From IMG/VR virus record IMGVR_UViG_3300042549_002214, positions 1 to 29,066 of that record: DNA of 29,066 bases. One strand, 5' to 3'. Shown here piece after piece: positions 1-9,081 of this stretch. The notes under the pieces were generated by a model. It searched no databases, was not told the DNA's origin, and worked only from the letters and a program-made list of their open reading frames with translations. Both the position numbers and the translations under genes were made by a program. This stretch comes from a virus. Within the stretch, counting starts at the first letter, position 1, and each line of letters opens with the position of its first letter.

Positions 1-127
1 GACGTTATCGGAGTAACAACACAAGCTTAAAATGAGTTACTATCCTTTGATTTCTATAATGCCAAAAGCTGCGGGGTTTGACCCAGACGCTCAAGCATTT
101 ATAACAGCGGCTGCAATTACTAACCCT
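1..127. repeat. Assembly overlap: direct copy of 28940-29066
   Basis: The first 127 bases are identical to the last 127 bases. The fibre gene runs through this junction and the 259-aa gene starts inside it, so the sequence closes into a circle of 28,939 bp. The length of 127 is a common maximum k-mer in short-read assemblers, so this is most simply an assembly overlap of a circular or circularly permuted genome. A true short terminal repeat cannot be excluded from sequence alone. Confidence 0.93.
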
Positions 128-811
128 ACTCAACAAAGTGCGATTAATACTTTGGTAGTATCTTTAAAAGGTTATTCAATTTGGACTAAGTTCAAAGCTA
201 TTTATCCAATAGTAGGGGGCGTAGCTTCAAGTCATGCGGTTAACCTTAAGACACCAGGCACGTTTAATTTGACTTTTGCGGTTGGTTGGACTCATTCAGC
301 AAATGGAATGACACCTTTAGTTACTTATGCAAATACAGCATTAATACCAAATACAACACTTACAATAAATTCAACGCATATAAGTTACTATTCAAGGACA
401 AATGTAGCTGAGGGAGTTTATGATATAGGTACTCAAACAGCGGGAATTGATTATTTAGTATTAAATGCAAGAAATCCAGCAAACAATTTTAGAATTTTAG
501 TTAATGATGGTGGTATTGGAGATTTTGCTAATTCAGATTCAAGAGGTTTATTTGTAGCAAATAGAACTGGTGCAATTGTTAGGAATAGTTTTGTAAATGG
601 AGTTAAAAAACTTAATGACACACAGGTGTCTGCATCAAGGTCAACAAATGCTATTTATTTAGGAGCTTTAAATAATGCTGGTTCTGCTGCTGCATATTCA
701 ACAAAACAATGTGCCTTTAGTTCAATTGGTGACGGCTTAACAGATACGGATGCAGCTAATTTTTACACAGCCGTACAAACATTTCAAACAACTTTATCAA
801 GACAAGTATAA
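32..811 (+). CDS. Tail appendage / adhesin-like structural protein (259 aa)
   Basis: This 259-aa protein is rich in Ala, Asn, Ser and Thr. It shows alternating hydrophobic beta-strand patterning and has no signal peptide. The middle (about residues 70-230) reads like a LamG/concanavalin-type beta-sandwich: short strands, an AIYLGALNNAG-type strand-turn near residue 210, and a closing helix (about 230-258) ending in LSRQV. The gene starts 1 nt after the stop of the fibre gene across the circular junction, and its own stop overlaps the next start as TAATG, so it is translationally coupled inside the tail module. A role in receptor binding or decoration of the tail tip is inferred from position and fold impression. 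No catalytic residues are recognisable. Confidence 0.6.
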   Translation: MSYYPLISIMPKAAGFDPDAQAFITAAAITNPTQQSAINTLVVSLKGYSIWTKFKAIYPIVGGVASSHAVNLKTPGTFNLTFAVGWTHSANGMTPLVTYANTALIPNTTLTINSTHISYYSRTNVAEGVYDIGTQTAGIDYLVLNARNPANNFRILVNDGGIGDFANSDSRGLFVANRTGAIVRNSFVNGVKKLNDTQVSASRSTNAIYLGALNNAGSAAAYSTKQCAFSSIGDGLTDTDAANFYTAVQTFQTTLSRQV

Positions 812-1041
812 TGGAGGGTAGAATAGTAACAAACCAACAAGCGGAAGATTTACAAGGTGTATTTTTTGACTCAGATACTTTCTTTAATTTTGTACAGGAT
901 ATTAACGATGTGTATTTTTTATTCTTAAGTGAACAAGATGCAGCGGATATTGCAGCAACTGAATACGCTTATTTATTAGATATACCTTTGAGTCCTTTCG
1001 AACCAAAACCAAACCCACCTTTTCCACCAATAGAAAACTAA
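811..1041 (+). CDS. Small acidic tail-module protein, unknown function (76 aa)
   Basis: This is a 76-aa acidic protein. Residues 1-60 are probably helical and rich in Asp and Phe; the C-terminus is a short proline-rich tail (PFEPKPNPPFPP). The ATG overlaps the preceding stop (TAATG), and its own stop overlaps the start of the next gene in the same way, so it belongs to one tightly coupled tail operon. It could be a small adaptor or chaperone for the adjacent appendage protein or the tail-tip protein. I do not recognise the family. Confidence 0.6.
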   Translation: MEGRIVTNQQAEDLQGVFFDSDTFFNFVQDINDVYFLFLSEQDAADIAATEYAYLLDIPLSPFEPKPNPPFPPIEN

Positions 1042-2540
1042 TGGCGATAACTTTAATAGCGCGACCGCAAGATATAACACCCGTTTACAACCCTGTTAAA
1101 TGGATTGTAGATTCGAACGTAAAAAATTACGATGGGTTTCGATATGTCTTTAAAATAAAAGATTCATTAAGCAACGTAATTGCCGAATATAGACTTTTGC
1201 CAAATTATGGCACTGGCTACGGTGAACAAGATTTATCTAAGCTATTAAGTAATTATGTATCTTTTGACTTGGACACCACTTCAACAAGTTACTATGCGGC
1301 AAATAATTCATTTTACACTTATAAAATTGAATTAGGCGAAGAGTACACTACCCGAGTTAGTTACACGTCAAGTTTAGTGGATAGCTCTGGAAATGTTCGT
1401 ATTAATGTTACAAATACTTTTGTAGCCGGTGACCGAATAAACATAAAACAAGCGGATAGCGGAACGGCAAACCCTTACATGGAAGGATTATTTACGGTTT
1501 TAAGTGCAACGGGTTCATATGTCGTTATCAATTCGCTTTGGTCACTTGTAACCGACCCGGTAATTGACGGTGTAATTACATACGCGGATAATAGAAAAAC
1601 TTATTCGTTTAGCGCTGAATATACAAAGGCGGTTTTCAACGGCGTTTTCAGATGGTTGGATTTTCCAACTTATGATTATACTGATTTCAGTTTAACGGCA
1701 AACACAAAAAGATTACTTACAAACCAACCGACAACCTTTTATAGTACATTAGGTCAGGATATGTATTTGAACGCGTTAAATCCAAGCGGAACGCCTGACT
1801 ATCTAATATTTAAAAACTCGGACGGTGAATATTTTTACAAATCAATTTCAGGAACTGAATTAGCTTATCAAATAGCGGTTGGACCAAACAATTACGGGGT
1901 GTTAATTCCAATAGGAGCGGCAACCCTGCCAATGATAAAAACGGATACAACATTCTATGAAGTTTATTACTCAAACGAAAACAGCGGAACACCCGCACAA
2001 AAGTCTTTAATTTATACAATTAACTTAGATACGAGGGTTCAAATTTCCGAATACCATTGTTTGTTTTTAGATAGGTTGGGTTCGTTTAATTCTTTTGCTT
2101 TTCAGCTTAAAAACTACGAACGAGGCGAAGTAACACGCGATGAGTATAATAAAGACGTTACAGGATTTATAAACACGGTTCCAACGGTTGACCAATGGAG
2201 TTACGGAACTATTGAAGATGGATTTAAGACTTTCAATATAAACGTAAAGAAAACAATTGATTTAAATACGAATTGGATGTCTGAGGAAATGAATCGATAT
2301 TTCGAAGAACTTATAACGTCACCGCAAGTTTATCTTAAATTAGCATCTTATACAAATACCGAGAATTGGTTATATCCTGAAGATGAAAGCGGTTGCCCGT
2401 TAAGGATACCCGAGTCAACCGAATACCAACCCGTAATAGTTACAAACACTAATTACGAAATATTCCAACAAAGAAATAAAAACCTTATCAAACATTCAAT
2501 CACCGTTCGTTTGGCAAACCAAGATAATATAAATGGTTAG
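1041..2540 (+). CDS. Distal tail / baseplate-type structural protein (499 aa)
   Basis: This 499-aa protein is rich in Tyr, Thr and Asn, with beta-strand patterning throughout. The opening (MAITLIARPQDITPVYNP) and the following immunoglobulin-like stretch match my memory of a family found in the tail modules of Bacteroidota phages and prophages. It lies between the appendage genes and the 926-aa tail-tip gene, upstream of the tape measure. That position fits a distal tail (Dit-like) or tail-tip component. Its stop overlaps the next gene by 8 nt (2533-2540). The assignment as a tail structural protein is firm from context; the precise role is inferred. Confidence 0.65.
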   Translation: MAITLIARPQDITPVYNPVKWIVDSNVKNYDGFRYVFKIKDSLSNVIAEYRLLPNYGTGYGEQDLSKLLSNYVSFDLDTTSTSYYAANNSFYTYKIELGEEYTTRVSYTSSLVDSSGNVRINVTNTFVAGDRINIKQADSGTANPYMEGLFTVLSATGSYVVINSLWSLVTDPVIDGVITYADNRKTYSFSAEYTKAVFNGVFRWLDFPTYDYTDFSLTANTKRLLTNQPTTFYSTLGQDMYLNALNPSGTPDYLIFKNSDGEYFYKSISGTELAYQIAVGPNNYGVLIPIGAATLPMIKTDTTFYEVYYSNENSGTPAQKSLIYTINLDTRVQISEYHCLFLDRLGSFNSFAFQLKNYERGEVTRDEYNKDVTGFINTVPTVDQWSYGTIEDGFKTFNINVKKTIDLNTNWMSEEMNRYFEELITSPQVYLKLASYTNTENWLYPEDESGCPLRIPESTEYQPVIVTNTNYEIFQQRNKNLIKHSITVRLANQDNING

Positions 2541-5313
2541 AATACAATTAGAAACCGGATATTTAGATGTTAAAGAGGGAACAAACTTTCCGCTTAACTT
2601 TCAGGTTGGCGACATACGCGATTTAACGCAGCGTAAAGGCACTTTCTCGAAGAGTATAACACTAAGCGGTACAAAGAACAACAACACGCTTTTAAACAAT
2701 TATTATGATATAAATATTAGTTCGGGTAATTTCGATATAAATAAATTAACTCGATGTTCGGTTCTTCAAAACGGTATTCCAATTGTTACAAACGCTTTAC
2801 TTCAGTTAGTAAATGTTAAAAAAGTTCAATTAACCGATGCATACGAGCAAGGATTAGAATACGAGGTTTTGGTACGTGATTCTCAAGCGGAATTTTACAC
2901 GGCAATTACAAACTTTGAATTAACGGATTTGGATTTCAGCGATTGCAACCATGATTTTGATATTACAGCGATAACGGATTCATGGAGCCACACTCAAAGC
3001 GACCATTATAAATATTTAATGCCGTATAATGACACGGCAAATTATACCGTTAACCATTTTAAACCGGCTATTTATGCAAAAAGTTACTTTGACCGTATAT
3101 TTGCTAATTCTGGGTTTACTTATAATTGGACAAACTTTTCGGATTCACATTTTGATAAACTTTTAATTCCTTATAATGGCGATGTAAACAATTTTGATTA
3201 TACGGATTACCGAGTAAATGCGTATGCAACCTATACAACAAATTACATTCAACCAAACATAGGATTTAACGCGGGTTTTTTACAAACATTAACAACATAT
3301 ACTGAAATACTTGACGTTCAAAACTTATTCAATCCGGCTACGGGTGTTTATGATATTCCATTCAACTCAAATGTAGACGAAGGACAAACGTATATTTTTA
3401 ATTTAACTTATGATTACGAGATATTTTTAGATAATACAAGTGGCAGCACCGCTGAATTGTTGGGAACTGATTACAACGGAAACGATATTCCCGCTAAACA
3501 AATCTATAAATTAATTTTTCGAGTAATTAAAAACGGTGTTATTTCAGGTACTTATCTTCAGGCTACGGATTCGATAACTTTTAATGGAAATGTAAGTAAT
3601 CCAATTTCAAATGGAATTACAACCTTATTAACAGCTTCGGGAACAAGTAGTTTGCCTTTTCCTGAATCGACAGTTTCAACCGATACATTACAACTTCAAG
3701 TTGGTATATTAGTTTATTTTCCACAAGACCAATTTTTGCAAGGTAATCCTGTTTGGAGAAATTCATCTTTTACAGCTGTTCAAGTAAACCCCCAAGTTGA
3801 TTTTTTATCTTTAAATGTAGACATAGTACCTACAAATAACATTCAATTAATTGGTGGTACGCAAATAGTAAACGATTTTATTCCTCAAAAGATTAAACAA
3901 TCGGATTTTGTTAAGGCAATATTTCAAATGTATAATCTTTACGCATATCCAAACACGAACCAACCGAATGAATTAATTTTAGTTCAACGCGATGAGTGGT
4001 ACGATTTAGGAACGGAAAAGGATTGGTCAACTAAATTAGCAAAAAACCAAGACCAAGAATTAATATTTTTACCGGATTTAAGCAAAAAGAAATTAAAACT
4101 AACTTACAAGCCAGATACCGATTCCGCAAATGAAGTTTACACACAGGCAACCGCTGAAACCTACGGGCAATTAGAATATACTTTTGATAATGAATACGTC
4201 AAAGATACCGACACAAAAGAACTTTTATTCTCGCCAACACCCGTAAATAAAACAAGTTTTGACGCTTACCTACCAATGATTAACGGAATATCGCCAAACA
4301 CGAACATAAGAATTCTTTACGATGCTGGATTAGAAACGTGCCAAGCATTCAATATATACGAACAAGGAACAACGGGAACAACTGGCTTAACTTCTTATCC
4401 TCAAACGGGACATTTTAACAATGCTTTAACCCCGACTTTTGATATAAACTTTGGCGTTTGTGATTACTACTTTTACCAAACAAGCGTTTTAACAAACAAT
4501 AATCTTTATAACCTATATTGGCGTAGAACGGTTAATCAAATCAATGTGGGCAAGATGCTAATAGCTTCTTTTCACCTTAACGAAGCGGATATCCAAACAT
4601 TAAAACTTAACGATAAAATACGCATTGATAATTCATGGTGGAATATTAACAAAGTAATTGATTACAATGCAAACAATGACACCTTAACAAAGGTTGAATT
4701 AATAAGCGTAGACACTGAGATTGAACTCGCGAATTTTCCTATTAAAATACCGATTGCAATTGGTGAAATTTTAGATTCAAAAGGTAAATCTGGATTGAAT
4801 AAAGTAATAACCACACAATCCAATGTTAATTTAAGCGAAGGGAATTTTCAAACGTATGGAATAGGTAACGTAATTCCAAGCGGTTTAAAAGGAATTGTTA
4901 TCGGTGATAATCAAAGCGTAACTGAAAGCGGTTTAACGACTACAAATTTACGAGTAACTGAAACAATAAACGGTGTTTCTGTAAATACAATAGTCCCAGC
5001 ATATCAAAAGTATATTGCTACAATTAGCCAAGCGGGAACATTTGACCCCACTGTTACAATACTTGAAAACACGATTGGTAATATTGTATGGACAAGAATA
5101 GCAGCCGGGCAATATGAGGGCACTTTAACAGGCGCATTTCCAAACTTAGATAAAACATATTGCATGATTAGTCAAGTTAATAGTTCGCAAGGTGTTTATT
5201 ATATAAATTGGACAAGTGCAAACACAATTCAAATTGAATGGTATGATTTTTCTTACACACAATTAGATTCAGTTTTGCTTTATAACACAATAGAAATAAG
5301 AGTTTACCCATAA
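2533..5313 (+). CDS. Large tail-tip / baseplate hub protein (926 aa)
   Basis: At 926 aa this is the largest protein in the genome. The N-terminus (residues 1-65) carries a VKEGTNFPLNFQVGDIRDL stretch followed by GTFSKSITLSGT, a pattern I associate with tail-tip proteins of Bacteroidota phages. Residues about 130-560 are beta-rich with conserved Trp and Tyr. Residues about 690-770 (LNDKIRIDNSWWNINKV) resemble the hub domain of tail-associated proteins, in which a target such as a beta-sandwich is stated to set residues. The C-terminal 160 residues look like an added beta-sandwich that may reach the cell surface. It sits directly upstream of the tape measure. No lysozyme or peptidase motif was seen. 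Confidence 0.65.
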   Translation: MVRIQLETGYLDVKEGTNFPLNFQVGDIRDLTQRKGTFSKSITLSGTKNNNTLLNNYYDINISSGNFDINKLTRCSVLQNGIPIVTNALLQLVNVKKVQLTDAYEQGLEYEVLVRDSQAEFYTAITNFELTDLDFSDCNHDFDITAITDSWSHTQSDHYKYLMPYNDTANYTVNHFKPAIYAKSYFDRIFANSGFTYNWTNFSDSHFDKLLIPYNGDVNNFDYTDYRVNAYATYTTNYIQPNIGFNAGFLQTLTTYTEILDVQNLFNPATGVYDIPFNSNVDEGQTYIFNLTYDYEIFLDNTSGSTAELLGTDYNGNDIPAKQIYKLIFRVIKNGVISGTYLQATDSITFNGNVSNPISNGITTLLTASGTSSLPFPESTVSTDTLQLQVGILVYFPQDQFLQGNPVWRNSSFTAVQVNPQVDFLSLNVDIVPTNNIQLIGGTQIVNDFIPQKIKQSDFVKAIFQMYNLYAYPNTNQPNELILVQRDEWYDLGTEKDWSTKLAKNQDQELIFLPDLSKKKLKLTYKPDTDSANEVYTQATAETYGQLEYTFDNEYVKDTDTKELLFSPTPVNKTSFDAYLPMINGISPNTNIRILYDAGLETCQAFNIYEQGTTGTTGLTSYPQTGHFNNALTPTFDINFGVCDYYFYQTSVLTNNNLYNLYWRRTVNQINVGKMLIASFHLNEADIQTLKLNDKIRIDNSWWNINKVIDYNANNDTLTKVELISVDTEIELANFPIKIPIAIGEILDSKGKSGLNKVITTQSNVNLSEGNFQTYGIGNVIPSGLKGIVIGDNQSVTESGLTTTNLRVTETINGVSVNTIVPAYQKYIATISQAGTFDPTVTILENTIGNIVWTRIAAGQYEGTLTGAFPNLDKTYCMISQVNSSQGVYYINWTSANTIQIEWYDFSYTQLDSVLLYNTIEIRVYP

Positions 5314-5317
5314 CGAT

Positions 5318-7468
5318 ATGAATGAAATAGAAGTTCCTTTAAAGATAACCGGTGTAACTGAAATAAGAAAACAGTTAAAAGATTTAAAATCGGAATACAT
5401 AAGCGCTACCGACCCGTCAAGAATGGCGGAAATTGCCGACCAAGCCGGAAATCTTCAAAAGAAATTAGATGGAGCGACAAAGGCTTTTGCTGGATTTACC
5501 GAGGGGACAAATTTAGAACAAACACAAAACGCTTTTACCAATTTGAAAGATTCAGTAATGAATTTAGATTTTGCAAAAGCTGGAAAACAAGCATCGGTTT
5601 TTAATCAAACTTTAAAGGCTTTAAAGCCTGAAGATTTCATGAGTCAAATTAGTGGACTTGGTAAAACTTTCATGGGGCTTGGTCAAACAATTGGTATTGT
5701 TTCAAAACAATTTATTGCTTTTGGTTTATCGCTTTTGGCAAACCCTATCTTTTTATTAGTTGCTGTTATTGTTGCAATTGTTGTGGCGATTCTTTTGGTA
5801 ATGCATAAAATGGGTATTCTTAAAAAAGTGATTGATGCTTTAATGAAACCGATTAACGACCTTATCCAAGGATTTAAAGACCTTACCGATTGGCTCGGAT
5901 TAACAAGCTATGCAGCTGAAGAAAACGCGGCTAAGATGCTCGAAGCCAACGAAAAGATAATGGAAAGTTCTAAGGAACGCCAAGAAACAATCGTGGGTAA
6001 TTTTGATTACGAAATACGAATGGCTAAAATTTACGGTCAGGATACTTTGGATTTGGAATTAAACAAAAGCAAAGCAATTGGTAGTGAAGCAAAAAAACGA
6101 TTATCTTCTTCGCAAAAAGCATTGGATGCGCAGTTAGCACTTGGCGACAAAGCGGATAAAGAAACCGTTAAGAAACTTAAAACGGCTATAAAAGAAGAAA
6201 ATAAAATAGTATTAGAACAGCGTCGCGACCGTAACGCTATTGTGGCTCAGGATAGGGTCGACAAACAAGCGGATGCAAAAAAGGAACTTGAAGAAGATAA
6301 GAAAAATAACAAAGAAAGACATAAAGCTGCTATTGATGCTGCTAAAAAACGAGCTGAAGACGAACGTAAATTTGCTGAAAACAGATTAGCCGCCGCGCGA
6401 TTAATAAAAGACATTGAAATTTCATTAATAAAAAGTGATGCAGATAGAGAAATTGTTGCAACGCAAGAAAAATATGCAAGATTACAAGAAGATTTAATTA
6501 AAAACGAAAACTATTCAGCTGAAGAAAAAATCAGACTAAAACAACTTTACCAACAACAACTTGAAGCCGAACTCGGAAAACAAGAACAAGTTGAAATTGA
6601 TGCTGAAAAGGCTAAACAAAAAGCGTTACTCGATGAATATAACGCCGGTTTAATTAAGCAATATGAAGAACAAGATAAACAATATTTAAAACTTCAGGAA
6701 TTAACACAATCACAAACCGAATTCGCAAAAACCCAACTTGCTCAAAAGTTTGATGCTGAAATTGCGGCAGCCGGTGAAAACCAAGAATTAATTAAAGCCT
6801 TAACAACTAAATATCAAACCGATTTAAATAAAATAGACCAAGATGCAGCGGATGCAAAAGTAAAACTTGCCGCGGATACTGAAGCTAAAATCCGAGCCGA
6901 ACAATTAGCAACGGCAAACAACGCCTTGGATATTTCCCAAAAATCAATTACATCAATTCAAAATCTTGGTGATATTGCTTTCGCAGCTAAAATGGCAAAA
7001 GTTAAAAAAGGTAGTAAAGAAGAAGAAGAAATCGCTAAAAAACAATTTAAGTTTAACAAAGCCATGCAATTAGCGGGTGCAATTGTTGACGCTGGGAAAG
7101 CGGTTACGGCATCACTTGCGGCAGCTCCATTAGCAATCGGTGTTGTTCCAAATCCAATTGGTATCGCATCACTTGCGGCGGCTGTTACAACTTCAGCATT
7201 AAACATTTCAAAGATAGCAGCAACACAATTCACTTCAACAGGTGGCGGTGGTGGTGGCGGTGGCATTCCTTCAGCATCTTCGACATCGACAACGGGAACG
7301 GCTACGCCTTCAGTTAATTTATTTGGTCAAGGTAATGACATGAATAACGTAGGCGCAAATGGTCAAACTCAAACCAATGAAATAACGGTTAACGCTATTG
7401 TAAGTGAAACCGAATTAACAAACACACAAAACAAAGTAGCCAAAATAAATAAAAACGCGACATTATGA
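5318..7468 (+). CDS. Tape measure protein (716 aa)
   Basis: This 716-aa protein has long coiled-coil segments (about residues 15-60, 205-330 and 330-530) rich in Lys, Glu, Ala and Gln. A strongly hydrophobic stretch lies at about residues 115-165 (one or two membrane-spanning helices), with a second apolar stretch at about 590-630. A run of eight glycines falls near residue 642. This layout is typical of siphovirus tape measure proteins, which set tail length and can cross the inner membrane during DNA entry. At the usual rule of about 0.15 nm per residue the tail would be near 105 nm. Its stop overlaps the next ATG by 4 nt (ATGA). Confidence 0.88.
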   Translation: MNEIEVPLKITGVTEIRKQLKDLKSEYISATDPSRMAEIADQAGNLQKKLDGATKAFAGFTEGTNLEQTQNAFTNLKDSVMNLDFAKAGKQASVFNQTLKALKPEDFMSQISGLGKTFMGLGQTIGIVSKQFIAFGLSLLANPIFLLVAVIVAIVVAILLVMHKMGILKKVIDALMKPINDLIQGFKDLTDWLGLTSYAAEENAAKMLEANEKIMESSKERQETIVGNFDYEIRMAKIYGQDTLDLELNKSKAIGSEAKKRLSSSQKALDAQLALGDKADKETVKKLKTAIKEENKIVLEQRRDRNAIVAQDRVDKQADAKKELEEDKKNNKERHKAAIDAAKKRAEDERKFAENRLAAARLIKDIEISLIKSDADREIVATQEKYARLQEDLIKNENYSAEEKIRLKQLYQQQLEAELGKQEQVEIDAEKAKQKALLDEYNAGLIKQYEEQDKQYLKLQELTQSQTEFAKTQLAQKFDAEIAAAGENQELIKALTTKYQTDLNKIDQDAADAKVKLAADTEAKIRAEQLATANNALDISQKSITSIQNLGDIAFAAKMAKVKKGSKEEEEIAKKQFKFNKAMQLAGAIVDAGKAVTASLAAAPLAIGVVPNPIGIASLAAAVTTSALNISKIAATQFTSTGGGGGGGGIPSASSTSTTGTATPSVNLFGQGNDMNNVGANGQTQTNEITVNAIVSETELTNTQNKVAKINKNATL

Positions 7469-7917
7469 TAAGTTATCAAAGTTTAATAAATAAGATTATC
7501 AATTTTTACGGTAATCATTTACAAGTAAAAAAAGTAGGTTCCGATTTTCGGGAGCAATTAGAAAACTTTGCAACTAAGGATGAAAAATATCCTTTGGTTT
7601 ATATTTGTCCCATTGATGCCGCACCGAGTGAAATGGGATTCACAACCGAGATTAATTTAGAAATCTATTGTTTTGATATTATACAAAAAGACCGAGCAAA
7701 CATTAACGTAATTTTAAGTGATTGCCACTTGATTTTAAATGACCTTTACAATTGGTTTTTAAACTCAGACGATTATAGTTTTGACATTATCGGAGTACCT
7801 ACAATGACACCGTTAAATAATGATTTATTAGATTATGCCGCAGGTTGGGTAATGACCGTTACTTGTTCAATAAATAATTATACAAATTGCCAAGTTCCCG
7901 AACAAACACAAGATTAA
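7465..7917 (+). CDS. Tail terminator / tail completion-like protein (150 aa)
   Basis: This 150-aa protein is coupled to the tape measure gene through an ATGA overlap. It has an N-terminal helix (MISYQSLINKIINFYGNH), then strands around YPLVYICPID and INLEIYCFDI, a helix with NVILSDCHLILNDLYNWF, and a final strand that includes WVMTVTCSI. This alpha/beta order resembles tail terminator or minor tail proteins of the lambda gpU / HK97 gp10-neighbour type. The gene also sits beside a gp10-like gene. The call rests on architecture and neighbourhood; there is no diagnostic motif. Confidence 0.5.
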   Translation: MISYQSLINKIINFYGNHLQVKKVGSDFREQLENFATKDEKYPLVYICPIDAAPSEMGFTTEINLEIYCFDIIQKDRANINVILSDCHLILNDLYNWFLNSDDYSFDIIGVPTMTPLNNDLLDYAAGWVMTVTCSINNYTNCQVPEQTQD

Positions 7918-7930
7918 AATTAATATAGTC
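7901..7930 (+). promoter_or_regulatory. Late bipartite element, copy 1
   Basis: AACAAA at 7901-7906, a 14-nt gap, then TAATATAGT at 7921-7929, one base before the ATG at 7931. It matches three other copies in spacing and in position relative to a start codon. It may be a phage-specific late promoter yielding a near-leaderless mRNA, or a translation-initiation element. Confidence 0.5.
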
Positions 7931-8344
7931 ATGCCGGATAAGGAATTTAAACTTAAATATAAGATACGAAACAAAGCCGCAAAGGTTTTGAAGCGAGTAA
8001 TTAAAGAAGATGCGTTAATCGATACCGGAACGCTTTACGAGTCAATCCGAATAAATGCTAAATTCACAACTGAAGGCAATTTAAGAATTGAAATTCTCGC
8101 GGCGTATTACTTTGGATTCTTAAATAATGGCACAATAAGCATCGAACCTTACAATATAGTTCGGTCATTCAATAAACAGTTAGAAATGGATGGTATTATT
8201 TCCGAAATGTACGCTGAATATATCGGATGGCTTTCGAGTAAATATCCACTTGTTCAGGTTGCAGGTATGCTTAGAAAAAAGCAAAATGTAATCTACGACT
8301 TTAATCCGTTATTCGGTGAGTTTTGGGCTGCGTTGGAATACTAA
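7931..8344 (+). CDS. HK97 gp10-like head-tail / neck protein (137 aa)
   Basis: This 137-aa basic protein contains the segment ALIDTGTLYESIRI (about residues 27-40), the signature of the HK97 gp10 / tail-completion family: a helix ending in DTG-x-L-x-x-S-I. A GFLNNGT turn near residue 63 is also typical. The start is preceded by the element at 7901-7930 and not coupled to the upstream gene, which ends 13 nt earlier. Its stop codon (8342-8344) overlaps the stop of the convergent minus-strand gene (8341-8343). In siphoviruses this family completes the head-tail joint. Confidence 0.62.
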   Translation: MPDKEFKLKYKIRNKAAKVLKRVIKEDALIDTGTLYESIRINAKFTTEGNLRIEILAAYYFGFLNNGTISIEPYNIVRSFNKQLEMDGIISEMYAEYIGWLSSKYPLVQVAGMLRKKQNVIYDFNPLFGEFWAALEY

Positions 8345-9081
8345 ACGCTCAATTCTTTTTTCATTCCTAAAAAGTTAAATACTAAGATTAACGGTAATTC
8401 ACAAACGGCGTGAAACTTAGTTAAATCTTCATTGCATAACGACCAAATAAGTTGTTCCCATGCCCATTTTTTCTGTTTCTTTTCTTCTTCAAGTTCTTTT
8501 TGTTCTTCGGAGTCCATGTTTTCAGATGGTTCGAAATCGTCTTCATAGGATTCGGACATTAAGTTTTTATATTGGTCGATAATATCCTCTCGGAATTTAA
8601 TGTATTCAGGTAGTAATCCGTAAACATCAGTAATCGGAAAATCTAAGAACCAATTTAAACGGTCATTAGAATGGTAATTGTAGCTTTCTAAGACGTTATC
8701 ACCCCATTCATTAACACGAACCCGCCTATAAAGAATTGCAACGATGTTAGGCAGCTTTTCAATGTAGTTATCAGAGAAATAAGATTCCAAACTAATGAAC
8801 TCGCCAAGGGTAATTTTATTAAATGGCTTTAATTGATAAACCCCAATTTCGTTTTTATAGTTTTTATGCGGTTCACCTTTGATAAACTTAACTTCGATTA
8901 ATAAATCTTCAAGTTCTTCGATTGTTATATCGTCCAAATCTTCAGGATAGCAGTCTAACAACGTACAAAGGACATCAATTTGATAATTAAAAACCCCATC
9001 TTCATCGGATAGGGTTCTAAGTTCAATGAAAGATTCAATCGTTATCTGATTCCACGCTTTCGGCAGCTTGTTTTTGAGCAT
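8341..9081 (-). CDS. Putative tail-assembly chaperone, downstream member (246 aa)
   Basis: This 246-aa, very acidic, Trp- and Tyr-rich helical protein is on the minus strand, opposite to all neighbouring late genes. The N-terminus (WNQITIESFIELRTL) and a segment near residue 90 (FNKITLGEFISLESYF) are two versions of one helix-forming motif. A charged region follows (about 180-210, EEQKELEEEKKQKKWAW), then an apolar end with LPLILVFNFLGMKKE. Such acidic helical proteins next to a partner overlapping in another frame are typical of tail-assembly chaperones (lambda G / G-T type), which coat the tape measure before tube assembly. The start at 9081 lies inside the upstream chaperone gene (47-nt overlap). 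The function is inferred from layout and composition. Confidence 0.5.
   Translation of the reverse strand: MLKNKLPKAWNQITIESFIELRTLSDEDGVFNYQIDVLCTLLDCYPEDLDDITIEELEDLLIEVKFIKGEPHKNYKNEIGVYQLKPFNKITLGEFISLESYFSDNYIEKLPNIVAILYRRVRVNEWGDNVLESYNYHSNDRLNWFLDFPITDVYGLLPEYIKFREDIIDQYKNLMSESYEDDFEPSENMDSEEQKELEEEKKQKKWAWEQLIWSLCNEDLTKFHAVCELPLILVFNFLGMKKELSV

Noticed and set aside
6958-7266. Minus-strand 102-aa frame under the tape measure gene
   Set aside because: Its proline run is the reverse of the glycine run of the tape measure; it is a shadow frame without a leader or known features.
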